Positions 1-7,009 of a stretch of DNA of 36,075 nt are shown here, in pieces (positions within the stretch are counted from its first letter, which is position 1; each line of letters starts with the position of its first letter). The position numbers and the translations under genes were made by a program. The notes beneath the pieces are model-generated. The model did no database searches, was not told where the DNA came from, and saw only the letters and a list, made by a program, of their open reading frames with translations. Source of the stretch: Phycisphaerales bacterium (lineage in GTDB: Bacteria > Planctomycetota > Phycisphaerae > Sedimentisphaerales > Anaerobacaceae); assembly GCA_030602885.1 (NCBI GenBank), contig JAUVYV010000033.1, forward strand, positions 1 through 36,075. Reading direction: 5' to 3'.

Positions 1-111
1 AAAATCCAAATTCCAATTTTTTTTTACTCTTGTTTGCATAAGCACTTACGCAAATCGGCTGCGCCGAAAAGACCGAATTTTCGCATCAAACGCGCAACTT
101 GAAGCTAATTA

Positions 112-133
112 CGGGGGCCGTTGTACGCCCCCG
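112..133. repeat. GC-rich hairpin, REP-like
   Basis: Seven-base arms CGGGGGC (112-118) and GCCCCCG (127-133) enclose an 8-base loop. It stands where the right-hand copy of the neighbouring leader repeat has its promoter, so it may be an insertion that replaced that promoter. Confidence 0.5.
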
Positions 134-158
134 ATGAAGCGTAGATACAGAAAGTAAA

Positions 159-206
159 TATCCTAAACTCGCTCGTCTCGGCGAAGGCCGAAGCCGTAGC
201 CGGGGA
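159..206 (+). repeat. Leader repeat, left copy
   Basis: These 48 bases are identical to 35839-35886. They hold a hairpin, TCGGC-GAAG-GCCGA, and end in a GGGGA that could serve as a ribosome binding site for the ATG at 216. A GAAAGTRAAT block upstream is also shared by the two copies. I do not recognise a riboswitch class. The left copy lacks the clear promoter seen before the right copy. Confidence 0.7.
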
Positions 207-215
207 AGTCTAAAT

Positions 216-440
216 ATGACCACCAAAACACACTTTGCCCCGACTACCACCTATTTAACCTCGGCCCTACGAGGCCGGGGTCCTAAAAACACCGCGTGCA
301 TAGCACGCCTCAACAAGCGAGGTACGCGGCCAAGCCACCCCCCGAACAAACCGCCTATATTGCCCAACTTAACTTGCTGGCAATTTACAACCTTTTTATG
401 CAAAACAAACCCAATGTCAAAATTATTAGACATCCCTTAA
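216..440 (+). CDS. Doubtful 74-aa ORF in repeat DNA
   Basis: The frame starts with ATG 5 bases after GGGGAAGTC-type purine-rich sequence and encodes 74 residues with no recognised domain. Its interior includes a REP-like palindrome (259-280), so the middle is repeat-derived. Its later part, NKPPILPNLTCWQFTTFLCK, recurs in the same frame after the right-hand leader copy (ORF from 35897). The shared start context and shared block are the only arguments for a real small protein. It may equally be noncoding repeat DNA that happens to be open. Confidence 0.2.
   Translation: MTTKTHFAPTTTYLTSALRGRGPKNTACIARLNKRGTRPSHPPNKPPILPNLTCWQFTTFLCKTNPMSKLLDIP
252..283. repeat. REP-like palindrome
   Basis: TATTTAACC is followed by an 8-bp stem, CCTCGGCC (259-266) with GGCCGGGG (273-280, one G-T pair), then TCC. 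It shares the layout of the elements at 7168, 19129, 19191 and 33242: a TTTA head, a GC-rich stem and a GGGT tail. Confidence 0.55.
345..409. repeat. 65-bp direct repeat, left copy
   Basis: This segment is identical to 36011-36075, the last 65 bases of the window. The offset (35,666) is close to that of the leader repeat (35,680), so both belong to one composite repeat of roughly 250 bases with a variable middle. The left copy runs on into the CAAACCC tract; the right copy is cut by the window end. Confidence 0.85.
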
Positions 441-494
441 ATCTATACCTCAAAAGGACTTACAGAAAATTTCTTGGAAAATGCGACAAAAAAA

Positions 495-588
495 CAAACC
501 CAAACAAACCCAATTCAAACCCAAAACAAACCCAATTTCAGCCCAAACAAACCCAAACCAAACCCAATCAAACCCAAAACGAACCCAA
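495..588. repeat. CAAACCC low-complexity tract
   Basis: Eight AACCC units and one AGCCC, spaced 7-12 bases apart, with almost no G. It is open in several frames and yields Asn/Pro/Gln/Lys/Thr-rich translations, which is why the miaA frame extends falsely upstream. It is followed at 604-637 by four ATACGA units. From memory, similar tracts are common in Phycisphaerae assemblies; I cannot verify that here. Confidence 0.75.
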
Positions 589-704
589 TTTTTCAAGCTC
601 GGCATACGAAATACGAGATACGAACGACGAAATACGAATGCCCATTGCATCACGTCATTGAGGGCCGTATTATGTTGTTTTTTACCACATTCAGACAGGA
701 AATC

Positions 705-1634
705 ATGACTCAGCCAATGATACTAATACTCGGCGTGACCGGCTCGGGCAAAGGCCGCCTCGCATTTGAGCTGGCAAAATCGCTCGACGCTGAAATCGTC
801 AGCATCGACTCCATGAAGGTCTATCGCCGAATGGACATCGGCACCGCAAAGCCGCCAAAAGAAGCACGCCGGCAGGCCAAGTATCATCTCATCGACGTCG
901 TCGAGCCGAGTGAACCGTTCAGCGTCGGCAGATTTCTCGAGCTGGCAAACGAGGCAATAGACCAAATTAAAACCAGAGGCAAACCCGTCATCGCCGTCGG
1001 CGGTACTGCACTTTACATAAAGGCCCTGCTCCTCGGCCTCTTCGACGGCCCCGGCGCAGATGAGCAAGTCCGAGCCGAGTTAAAGGCCAGGGCTCAGGCC
1101 GAAGGGCTCGATATCCTGCACGCCGAGCTCAAACGCATCGACCCGCAAGCCGCTCAACGAATTCACCCAAACGACGAAAGACGAATCATCCGTGCCCTCG
1201 AGGTGTTCCGAATCACCGGCAAACCCATATCCCAGTTCCTACAGCAGTGGGATCACCCAACGCAGAACAAGTGGAAGATTGTCGGCCTGAGAAGAGAAAA
1301 GACAGAAGAGAGCAGACGCATCAACACAAGAGTCAAAAGGATGATCGATGAAGGACTTATCAACGAAGTCAAATCGCTGCTCGCTGAAGAAAAACCCATC
1401 AGCCAACAGGCTCGCGCCGCTATCGGCTACGCCGAGATAATCGACCACCTCGAGGGCAAAACCACCCTCGACGAAACCGTCGAGCTTATAAAAAAGAACT
1501 CACGCAAATTAGCAAAGGCCCAGAGAACCTGGTTCAAAACCTTCCAAAACGTCCACTGGCTCAACGTCGCCCCCGAACAGACCGCCGAAAACACCTTGAC
1601 CCGCGCCATGAAACTAATACTCAGTCACAAGTGA
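705..1634 (+). CDS. miaA: tRNA dimethylallyltransferase
   Basis: MiaA transfers the dimethylallyl group of DMAPP to N6 of A37 in tRNAs that read UNN codons. The 309-aa product has normal family length. Recognisable blocks are the nucleotide loop GVTGSGKG (10-17), DSMKVYR (35-41), DIGTAKP (44-50), GGTALYIKALLLGL near 100-113, and RTWFK near the end. I start at the ATG at 705 because AGGA lies 4 bases upstream and the open frame back to 474 is CAAACCC repeat. Two motif positions are unusual: Gly follows the P-loop Lys where Ser/Thr is expected, and Lys replaces the Gln of the usual DSMQVY. It converges on the next gene, 26 bases apart. Confidence 0.95.
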   Translation: MTQPMILILGVTGSGKGRLAFELAKSLDAEIVSIDSMKVYRRMDIGTAKPPKEARRQAKYHLIDVVEPSEPFSVGRFLELANEAIDQIKTRGKPVIAVGGTALYIKALLLGLFDGPGADEQVRAELKARAQAEGLDILHAELKRIDPQAAQRIHPNDERRIIRALEVFRITGKPISQFLQQWDHPTQNKWKIVGLRREKTEESRRINTRVKRMIDEGLINEVKSLLAEEKPISQQARAAIGYAEIIDHLEGKTTLDETVELIKKNSRKLAKAQRTWFKTFQNVHWLNVAPEQTAENTLTRAMKLILSHK

Positions 1635-1660
1635 TTTGAGTGGTTGTCATTCCGCATCGG

Positions 1661-2686
1661 TCACTTTTTGTTATCGCTTCCTTTGACCCCCTCAAACTTC
1701 TTTACGTACTCAAGGAATTTTTTTGCCGTCTCATCCAGATTTTCGATATCTCCGCCGCCATCCAATACCTCACACATCTCATAGGCAATATATCCCTGAT
1801 ACCCGATTTCCTTTAAGGCATTGAAAAAAATCTCGTAATCAATTATTCCCTCTCCAAGCGGAACTGCTCGAAGCACTGTTTGTTCTTGCCGATAATTGGT
1901 CAGACTATGCTCATAGTGATATCGAGGCAAACGCACATAATCGGCCGCAGTGGTGTGAACGATAAAGGGTTGCATCCTTAAAACAGCACCTCTAAGCTCC
2001 TCGGAATTCAAACCCTGCAAGACCGGGGCCCAGGCATCAAACCCCGCCTTAACATTTGGCAGATTGACTTCTTTGAGAAGCCAGTACATCACGTCATGGT
2101 GAACTGCAATGTCGTGATGATTCTGCACAGCAAGGGTAACGCCGTATTCTGCCGCCTTTTGGCCGGCAAGCTTTAACCCCTCGACCACCATGGCGTATTG
2201 TTTATCAAAGGGCACCTCCTGACGCTCGTAACCTGTGAATATACGCACCATGTCGGTCCCTAAATCACGGGCTAATTTGGCCAGTTCTCCGACGTAACAA
2301 GCCTGAATTTCCACGTTAGGTATTCCGGCTTTATCAACCCCTGCCGTAAAATCCGTGTAGCCGGCCAGACAAACCAGTTCGAGGCCAAGACTCTCAATCC
2401 TGCTGCGCAGCTCTTTCCGCGCAGCGGCATCATAATCCAACAGTGAAACGTGAGGTCGTTTAGCCATCAACATCACGCCGTCAAATCCGAGCTCCTTTGC
2501 TTTGACCAAAAACTCATCAACACTCAACACTGCCTGCCCCCGCCAAACACCCGCATAGCTGACAGAATGCAGACATGTCTTTACCTTAAAGTCTTCCGGA
2601 TTGCCCGTCGGGATTTTCTGGGAGAAAACTCCTCGAGAAAAAAACGACAATAGAAGAATCGTTAAAACAAGACAGGATTTACGCAT
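1661..2686 (-). CDS. Exported TIM-barrel sugar isomerase-like
   Basis: The 341-aa protein begins with a signal peptide (RKSCLVLTILLLSFFSRGVF, residues 2-21), so it is probably periplasmic or exported. The body resembles the xylose isomerase-like TIM barrel family (sugar phosphate isomerase/epimerase, AP endonuclease 2 fold). LGFDGVMLMAKRPH, VCLAGYTDFT, MVRIFTG, AVQNHHD and YIAYEMCEV sit where strand-end metal and substrate ligands usually lie. Exported members are common in polysaccharide-degrading planctomycetes. The substrate cannot be told. The ATG follows AAAGGGG at 8 bases. It looks monocistronic. Confidence 0.8.
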   Translation of the reverse strand: MRKSCLVLTILLLSFFSRGVFSQKIPTGNPEDFKVKTCLHSVSYAGVWRGQAVLSVDEFLVKAKELGFDGVMLMAKRPHVSLLDYDAAARKELRSRIESLGLELVCLAGYTDFTAGVDKAGIPNVEIQACYVGELAKLARDLGTDMVRIFTGYERQEVPFDKQYAMVVEGLKLAGQKAAEYGVTLAVQNHHDIAVHHDVMYWLLKEVNLPNVKAGFDAWAPVLQGLNSEELRGAVLRMQPFIVHTTAADYVRLPRYHYEHSLTNYRQEQTVLRAVPLGEGIIDYEIFFNALKEIGYQGYIAYEMCEVLDGGGDIENLDETAKKFLEYVKKFEGVKGSDNKK

Positions 2687-2861
2687 TGCCAGGCCCCTTT
2701 CGGGTTAATAAACTTACACCCTTACAATCGAGAAAACCTTTTGTATTGATCATCCTCTCGGTTTTCAACCTATATAACAATCAGAACCATTGCCCCCGTC
2801 AAAACAGAAATCGCCCCGGTCGAATCGCAGGACGCGAGCTTCCTGCACCCGAGCATCACAC

Positions 2862-3449
2862 TCAAACACTCTGCAACTGCCTCTCGGCATCGAGCACCGC
2901 CGCCGAATCTGCCAGCACAACGTGTTTCAGCAGCTCCGTCGTCACCACCGTCAGACCCATTGCGAAAACCTTCTCCTCGACCATCGCAGCGATCATCCTG
3001 GCCGTCTGACGGGAAACATCCTGCCTCATCAGGCCATCCACTATCCGCGACTTGTCCCAGCGGCTCCTGCGACCACCGCCTCCGAGCCGACCACACAGAG
3101 CCGCATCGGCCGGCTGCTCAACATCTACCGAAGCCACCTCGACGCGGCTTCGACTCAGCCGACGCTCATAATGGTGCTCACTTAGCGCAAACGCCGCTTC
3201 CTCATAGCCCGTCGCCGTCAAAACGGCCTTGACAACCGAAAATATCTCACCGGCTGTCACGCTGCGCGACTGCTTCTCGTGATACAAATAGTATGTCACC
3301 GCCTCCGCAAGCTCCGCCGCCGCCCCTATGTCCGCCTCGCCGGCCGCCCCCAGCGCATTGCTTATCGACCCCAAAACCTTCGTGTGAAAGTATTCCTCAA
3401 CGCTGCCGTCCGCCTTTATCACCTTCAGCCGTATCTTCGTCCCTGCCAT
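2862..3449 (-). CDS. ATP-cone protein downstream of nrdR
   Basis: This 195-aa protein has two ATP-cone-like regions. The first, about 5-100, starts KIRLKVIKADGSVEEY. The second, about 120-190, includes WDKSRIVDGLM and TTELLKHVVL. ATP-cones bind ATP/dATP and act as allosteric modules in ribonucleotide reductases and NrdR. There is no reductase catalytic domain here, so it is a free-standing regulator or a split-off module (inference). I chose the ATG at 3449 over one ten codons upstream because AAGGAGG (complement of 3456-3462) sits 6 bases before it. nrdR lies 63 bases upstream on the same strand, so the two are probably co-transcribed. Confidence 0.75.
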   Translation of the reverse strand: MAGTKIRLKVIKADGSVEEYFHTKVLGSISNALGAAGEADIGAAAELAEAVTYYLYHEKQSRSVTAGEIFSVVKAVLTATGYEEAAFALSEHHYERRLSRSRVEVASVDVEQPADAALCGRLGGGGRRSRWDKSRIVDGLMRQDVSRQTARMIAAMVEEKVFAMGLTVVTTELLKHVVLADSAAVLDAERQLQSV

Positions 3450-3512
3450 CTTCTGCCTCCTTGCAAAGAGCCAAAACATCCACGCTCATCGCCCCGGCCA
3501 CGCCCTCGCCCG

Positions 3513-4004
3513 CTACCGCTCAAACAGCTTCGGCTGGCCCTCATACTCTCCTTCTGCGATGACCTGGCTTACCTCCTCAATAAGTTCTCCAGCATCCTTG
3601 AAATCACGATAAACGCTTGCAAACCTTATGTACGCAACCTTGTCAACATCGCGAAGATGCCTGATTACGCTTTCACCCACGAAAGCACTTGTCACCTCCC
3701 TGTCGAAATTCTTGAATATCTCTTCTTCAACCCTGTCGGCGATTTCGCGAATCTGCCCCGCCGAAACCGGACGCTTATAACACGCCTTCTGCAAGCCCAC
3801 GATTATCTTGTCCCTGTCGTAAGGAACACGCGAGTTGTCTTTCTTGACCACCGAAAGCTTCAGGCTCTCACTCATCTTCTCGTATGTGGTAAAACGCCTC
3901 CCACACAAAAGACACTCACGCCGACGCCTTATAACTCTCCCCGAATCGCTCGAACGCGAGTCGATGACTTTATCCCTGTCTTCCTTGCAAAAGGGACATC
4001 TCAC
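3513..4004 (-). CDS. nrdR: Transcriptional repressor NrdR
   Basis: NrdR is a zinc- and nucleotide-binding repressor of ribonucleotide reductase genes. The 163-aa product shows the zinc ribbon cysteines C3, C6, C31 and C34 (MRCPFC...CLLC), the basic segment RVIRRRREC, and an ATP-cone from about residue 49 to 139 (VVKKDNSRVPYDRDKI onward). It starts at GTG (complement of 4002-4004) with GAGGTGGG about 8 bases upstream. A good promoter lies at 4090-4117. No reductase gene is visible in the window, and I found no convincing NrdR box. Confidence 0.95.
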   Translation of the reverse strand: MRCPFCKEDRDKVIDSRSSDSGRVIRRRRECLLCGRRFTTYEKMSESLKLSVVKKDNSRVPYDRDKIIVGLQKACYKRPVSAGQIREIADRVEEEIFKNFDREVTSAFVGESVIRHLRDVDKVAYIRFASVYRDFKDAGELIEEVSQVIAEGEYEGQPKLFER

Positions 4005-4089
4005 AAGTCAATCCCACCTCACTTTCAATACCCAGCGACAAAAACCAACCGGACTCCGCCGGAAAAACCCACACGCAGGACACACATGT

Positions 4090-4117
4090 ATTCTAACCCC
4101 CGCCCTTCGTATGTCAA
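4090..4117 (-). promoter_or_regulatory. Sigma70-type promoter of nrdR
   Basis: Read on the minus strand: TTGACA (4117-4112), 16-base spacer, TAGAAT (4095-4090). It points at nrdR about 85 bases downstream and lies after the terminator at 4242-4277, so nrdR is transcribed separately from the RNA upstream. Confidence 0.7.
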
Positions 4118-4241
4118 AAAAAAAATCCATACTTCCTCTCCGTGTTCAAAATGCCTCGCAGCCCCTCCGGCCCAAACTCCGGAAAACAGACCCGGGCATG
4201 CCGGCAAACGACGGAAAAGCGACAACGCGATACCACGCAAC

Positions 4242-4277
4242 AAAAAAAGGACCTCCACGCCAAAGACGCAGAGGCCC
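4242..4277 (-). terminator. Intrinsic terminator
   Basis: On the minus strand a 13-bp stem with some G-T pairs (arms 4277-4265 and 4261-4249, loop TTT) is followed directly by seven T (4248-4242). It ends a transcript from the ppiC-nrdR interval and leaves nrdR to its own promoter. Confidence 0.8.
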
Positions 4278-4482
4278 AACTCGGAAAGAAACTTATATGG
4301 CCCCCCCACAACTTTCCTTTAACACTCCCGCTCTACGCGGAAGAACTCTACTTTCACGACCTGCCGGGCTACCACTCAAGAGCCATAACCCGCAGGGGTC
4401 CTTGGCCGGGCTCGTCATCGGGTTTAGACTGCCGATTCAATGCTCCGAATCAGGCCAACGTCTGCTTTATTCACCCAGCCAC
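4242..4482 (-). ncRNA. Candidate structured small RNA (~240 nt)
   Basis: The interval between the parvulin gene and nrdR has no convincing ORF but looks like a complete RNA gene on the minus strand: a promoter-like site at 4487-4515, several hairpins and a strong intrinsic terminator. Hairpins include GATTC...GAATC extended by GCC/GGC and AGAC/GTCT (about 4424-4471), AACCCG/CGGGTT across about 4386-4426, and CTTCCGC-GTAGA-GCGGGAG (about 4329-4347). I cannot assign a family. It lacks the SRP core GGAAGGAAGC and tmRNA features. 6S RNA is one possibility, but the ends do not pair as expected. It could also be a structured 3' UTR of the parvulin gene. Confidence 0.5.
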
Positions 4483-4486
4483 GTAA

Positions 4487-4515
4487 AGTCTAATATAGAA
4501 AAAACGACAAGCCAA
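4487..4515 (-). promoter_or_regulatory. Weak promoter for the candidate RNA
   Basis: Minus strand: TTGGCT (4515-4510), 17-base spacer, TAGACT (4492-4487). The match is modest, but spacing is ideal and it lies just upstream of the structured region ending at the 4242 terminator. Confidence 0.4.
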
Positions 4516-4576
4516 ATCCCGGCATCAATTTTCGTACTGCCCCCCAAACAATGCCGAAAACCGCTCTCTGGCCTTC

Positions 4577-5452
4577 TCACCTGCCCTGCGAGCCCGGCTG
4601 CACCTCTTCGATTGCCGCCTCTGCCTTCAGCTCGTCCACAAAAGTATTGATCGCCTCGCTCCGCATCTGCTCGGCCAGCTCACTTACGATCTGCTCTCTT
4701 ACCTCATCGATACTCCTTGTTATTGACGGCTTACGGTCGTACACCCTGGCAATGTGATAGCCGAATCGCGTGCGAAAAATATCACTGACCTTCCCGACAT
4801 CCAGATTGAAAACAATATCCTCGAACTCCTCTGCCATCTGCCCCCTCCCTATGTATCCCAAATCCCCGTCGTTTTCGGGACAATCGGAATATTTCCTTAC
4901 AAGGTCCTCGAACACCGCCCCCTTGTTCAATTCGTCCTGCGCTTTTTTGATAGTCTCGTATGCGTCTTTTTCTCCTGTCAGCCAGTTGACGTGCTTTACA
5001 ATATGACCGGCCCGGACCATATCAGCCGTCTTGAACCGCTCCTTGTTCTGCTCATAGCATTCGGCCACTCCCTGCTCCGAGGGCCTTCCCGCATCGCTGC
5101 AGACGTCATCCAGCAGCCGTTCGACGCGAAGCTGCTCCTCGATTTCCTTTCTTAGTTGCGCCTCCCGCTCCGCGGCAATTTCATCTTGCGAATCTTCTGC
5201 TGCCCTGTCCTTCTTCAACTGCTTCAGGGCCGAATCAACCTGCTGCTTTGGTATCTCTCCGCCGCGCCTCACCGCTTCCTGCTTAACCAGCACGCGCTCA
5301 ACCACATTCTCTCTCGACCAGTCAAGCAGCTGCGCCTCACGCTGCCCCGGCTCCATACCCGAAAATGCCTCTTCGTACCTCGCCCGCATCCGCTCGGCCT
5401 CGGCCCTTATCGCCGAGACCTCGACAACCTCTCCGTTTACCTTTATACCCAC
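4577..5452 (-). CDS. Parvulin-type peptidylprolyl isomerase
   Basis: This 291-aa protein catalyses cis-trans isomerisation of proline peptide bonds and may act as a chaperone. Residues 1-120 form a charged helical region like the SurA/trigger-type N-domain. The PpiC rotamase domain spans about 140-235, with GHIVKHVNW, FEDLVRKYSDCPENDGDLG, IGRGQMAEEFEDIVF and TRFGYHIARV. There is no signal peptide or membrane segment, so unlike SurA or PrsA it should be cytoplasmic. The start is GTG with AAGGGG 6 bases upstream. It sits 46 bases downstream of the thymidylate synthase homologue and is probably in the same operon. Confidence 0.85.
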   Translation of the reverse strand: MGIKVNGEVVEVSAIRAEAERMRARYEEAFSGMEPGQREAQLLDWSRENVVERVLVKQEAVRRGGEIPKQQVDSALKQLKKDRAAEDSQDEIAAEREAQLRKEIEEQLRVERLLDDVCSDAGRPSEQGVAECYEQNKERFKTADMVRAGHIVKHVNWLTGEKDAYETIKKAQDELNKGAVFEDLVRKYSDCPENDGDLGYIGRGQMAEEFEDIVFNLDVGKVSDIFRTRFGYHIARVYDRKPSITRSIDEVREQIVSELAEQMRSEAINTFVDELKAEAAIEEVQPGSQGR

Positions 5453-5498
5453 GACAAACCCCTTTTCTAAATTCCCACCGCTCTATCCCGGAACATCT

Positions 5499-6389
5499 TC
5501 ATCCTCGTGCTTTCGCGTACCAATCCGGGTCATTGGCAAGCTTTTCCCGCGCCTCCAACGTCATCATCTCAAATGCCGGATGTGTGCTCTCCCACGCACG
5601 CTCCGTAAACGAGCTCGACTTCATCTTCGCTATTTCAGGCACCGCCTCCGCAAAATAGCTACCGTAAATGTGAAGAGAGTCGCTGATATCAACGTACCTG
5701 CCCACCGAGACCGCCTTGCCCGTCCTTTCAGCGATACCTTCCGCAATCGTCCGCTGCAAATCCGTCAACGCATATACGTTCATAAACCACGCCTTGTAGA
5801 GGTCCCTGCTTCGCCAGTGCGTGTTCATACTTAACGCAAGCTCCCCCGCCTCATCCGCAACCAGCCGACACCATATCCGCTGAAGACAAGGCGGGTCGTC
5901 CGTCTGCGGGTCCGCCGTAGGCATCCACGTTATCGCCTGCGCACGACGAGTATGTGTCACCTTCGACAGATAATCGATAATGTACTGAATCTGATTGACT
6001 TTCTTGAATGGCTTCGAAGAATTCGCCCCCCGGATATCCTCCACCGGACAATAGCTGAACAGCCGCTCGTGATATGTATAAGTCCACTTGCCCGCAGCAG
6101 CATCTATCCAGTGGTCGTGAATCCCGTTGACCACCTCCTGTCGATACGCCTCCAATTCCTCGGGCCCGCCCGGAAAATTCTTGTGAATACGCGGCTCATT
6201 AAAAGGATTACTTATCGTGACCATCACCGTCGCATCCCTGCTCGGCGGGTCCTCGCTCTTGTCGTACTGCGTCTTAATCTCAACACCCCTATCCCACACC
6301 GCCAGCACCGCCTTCTCCCACGCCTCAGGCAGACACCCCGCCTCTATCGATATTACAGGTACGTTCGCAACTGATGAGGTAGCTGACAT
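5499..6389 (-). CDS. Thymidylate synthase-family protein
   Basis: The 296-aa protein keeps most ThyA active-site landmarks in order: paired arginines R148-R149 (THTRRAQAITWMP), nucleophile Cys168 (DPPCL), R193-S194-D196 (WRSRD), Asn204 (MNVYALTD) and H240/Y242 (SLHIYGSY). Together these match a folate-dependent dUMP methylase. The residue after the cysteine is Leu, where ThyA has His, and overall similarity to ThyA is low, so a divergent synthase or a dUMP/dCMP hydroxymethylase-like enzyme is possible. Asn204 favours dUMP. GGAGGAG lies 7 bases before the ATG. Proximity to nrdR fits a nucleotide-metabolism neighbourhood. Confidence 0.75.
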   Translation of the reverse strand: MSATSSVANVPVISIEAGCLPEAWEKAVLAVWDRGVEIKTQYDKSEDPPSRDATVMVTISNPFNEPRIHKNFPGGPEELEAYRQEVVNGIHDHWIDAAAGKWTYTYHERLFSYCPVEDIRGANSSKPFKKVNQIQYIIDYLSKVTHTRRAQAITWMPTADPQTDDPPCLQRIWCRLVADEAGELALSMNTHWRSRDLYKAWFMNVYALTDLQRTIAEGIAERTGKAVSVGRYVDISDSLHIYGSYFAEAVPEIAKMKSSSFTERAWESTHPAFEMMTLEAREKLANDPDWYAKARG

Positions 6390-6427
6390 TCAAATCTCCT
6401 CCATGAATTTCCTACGACTCCATTCCT

Positions 6428-6883
6428 TTATTGCGGTACATACACCTCTTCCTCGCTAATCCCGTACCGGTCCCAGTACTGCCTCGGCACTGCGCCCAAC
6501 ATCCTCTTCGCCTTGTACTCATACTCGCTGCCCGAATACCTCTCGATTATCATCCGACAATAATCAACCATCTCCTTATAGCCCACGCCCGGCAGTCTGC
6601 CCATCTTCCTCTGCGCCAACGCCATCTCGAACAACCTTTCCGCATCCGCCTGCTCCTCAACCTCCAGCTCCCGGAACTCTAATTCCACCCTCTCTCCCCC
6701 GGGAAGCTCAACTACCTTATTCGGCTCTGCCCGATGTCTCGCATCATCCTCTGCTATTACATCATGGAACGTCTTCGGCTCCCCCGGCTCTTGCCCCCTC
6801 GAACCAATGTATCTGCTCACCACAAAGACCGCCCCCAGCACCACTATCACCAGCACCGCTAATTTAACCCAAAGCCCACTCAT
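6428..6883 (-). CDS. Membrane-anchored TPR-like small protein
   Basis: The 151-aa product has an N-terminal hydrophobic anchor (VKLAVLVIVVLGAVFVVSRY, residues 6-25) and then a soluble acidic region. Residues about 75-140 (ADAERLFEMALAQRKMG, YKEMVDYCRMIIERY, YEYKAKRMLG) look like tetratricopeptide-type helices. No named family is recognised. It lies 38 bases upstream of the thymidylate synthase homologue on the same strand and may head that operon. It is divergent from ribE. Confidence 0.7.
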   Translation of the reverse strand: MSGLWVKLAVLVIVVLGAVFVVSRYIGSRGQEPGEPKTFHDVIAEDDARHRAEPNKVVELPGGERVELEFRELEVEEQADAERLFEMALAQRKMGRLPGVGYKEMVDYCRMIIERYSGSEYEYKAKRMLGAVPRQYWDRYGISEEEVYVPQ

Positions 6884-7009
6884 AAGCCCCGCGCCCCCTT
6901 GCCATTTGACAATTGATTATTCCAGGCCGATTTCGTACAATTGATACAATAGTTTCGCTGCTCTTTCGTACTCAATAATAAGTCGAAAACAGAAAATAGT
7001 CAATTGCAA

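Noticed and set aside
159-206. Known riboswitch, for example cyclic di-GMP or fluoride type
   Set aside because: The hairpin and CCTAAACTCG segment do not match the conserved cores I know, and no gene linked to those ligands follows.
474-704. N-terminal extension of MiaA
   Set aside because: It translates the CAAACCC tract; MiaA homology begins at 705, where there is a ribosome binding site.
4025-4309. 94-aa minus-strand ORF upstream of nrdR
   Set aside because: It spans the intrinsic terminator and the nrdR promoter and has no recognised domain.
3279-4322. 347-aa and other plus-strand frames across nrdR
   Set aside because: Low-complexity Pro/Arg-rich translations antisense to nrdR and the ATP-cone gene, no domain or ribosome binding site.
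4242-4482. tmRNA, SRP RNA or tRNA in the ppiC-nrdR interval
   Set aside because: No tag-peptide frame, no GGAAGGAAGC SRP core, no T-arm GGTTCRANNCC sequence.
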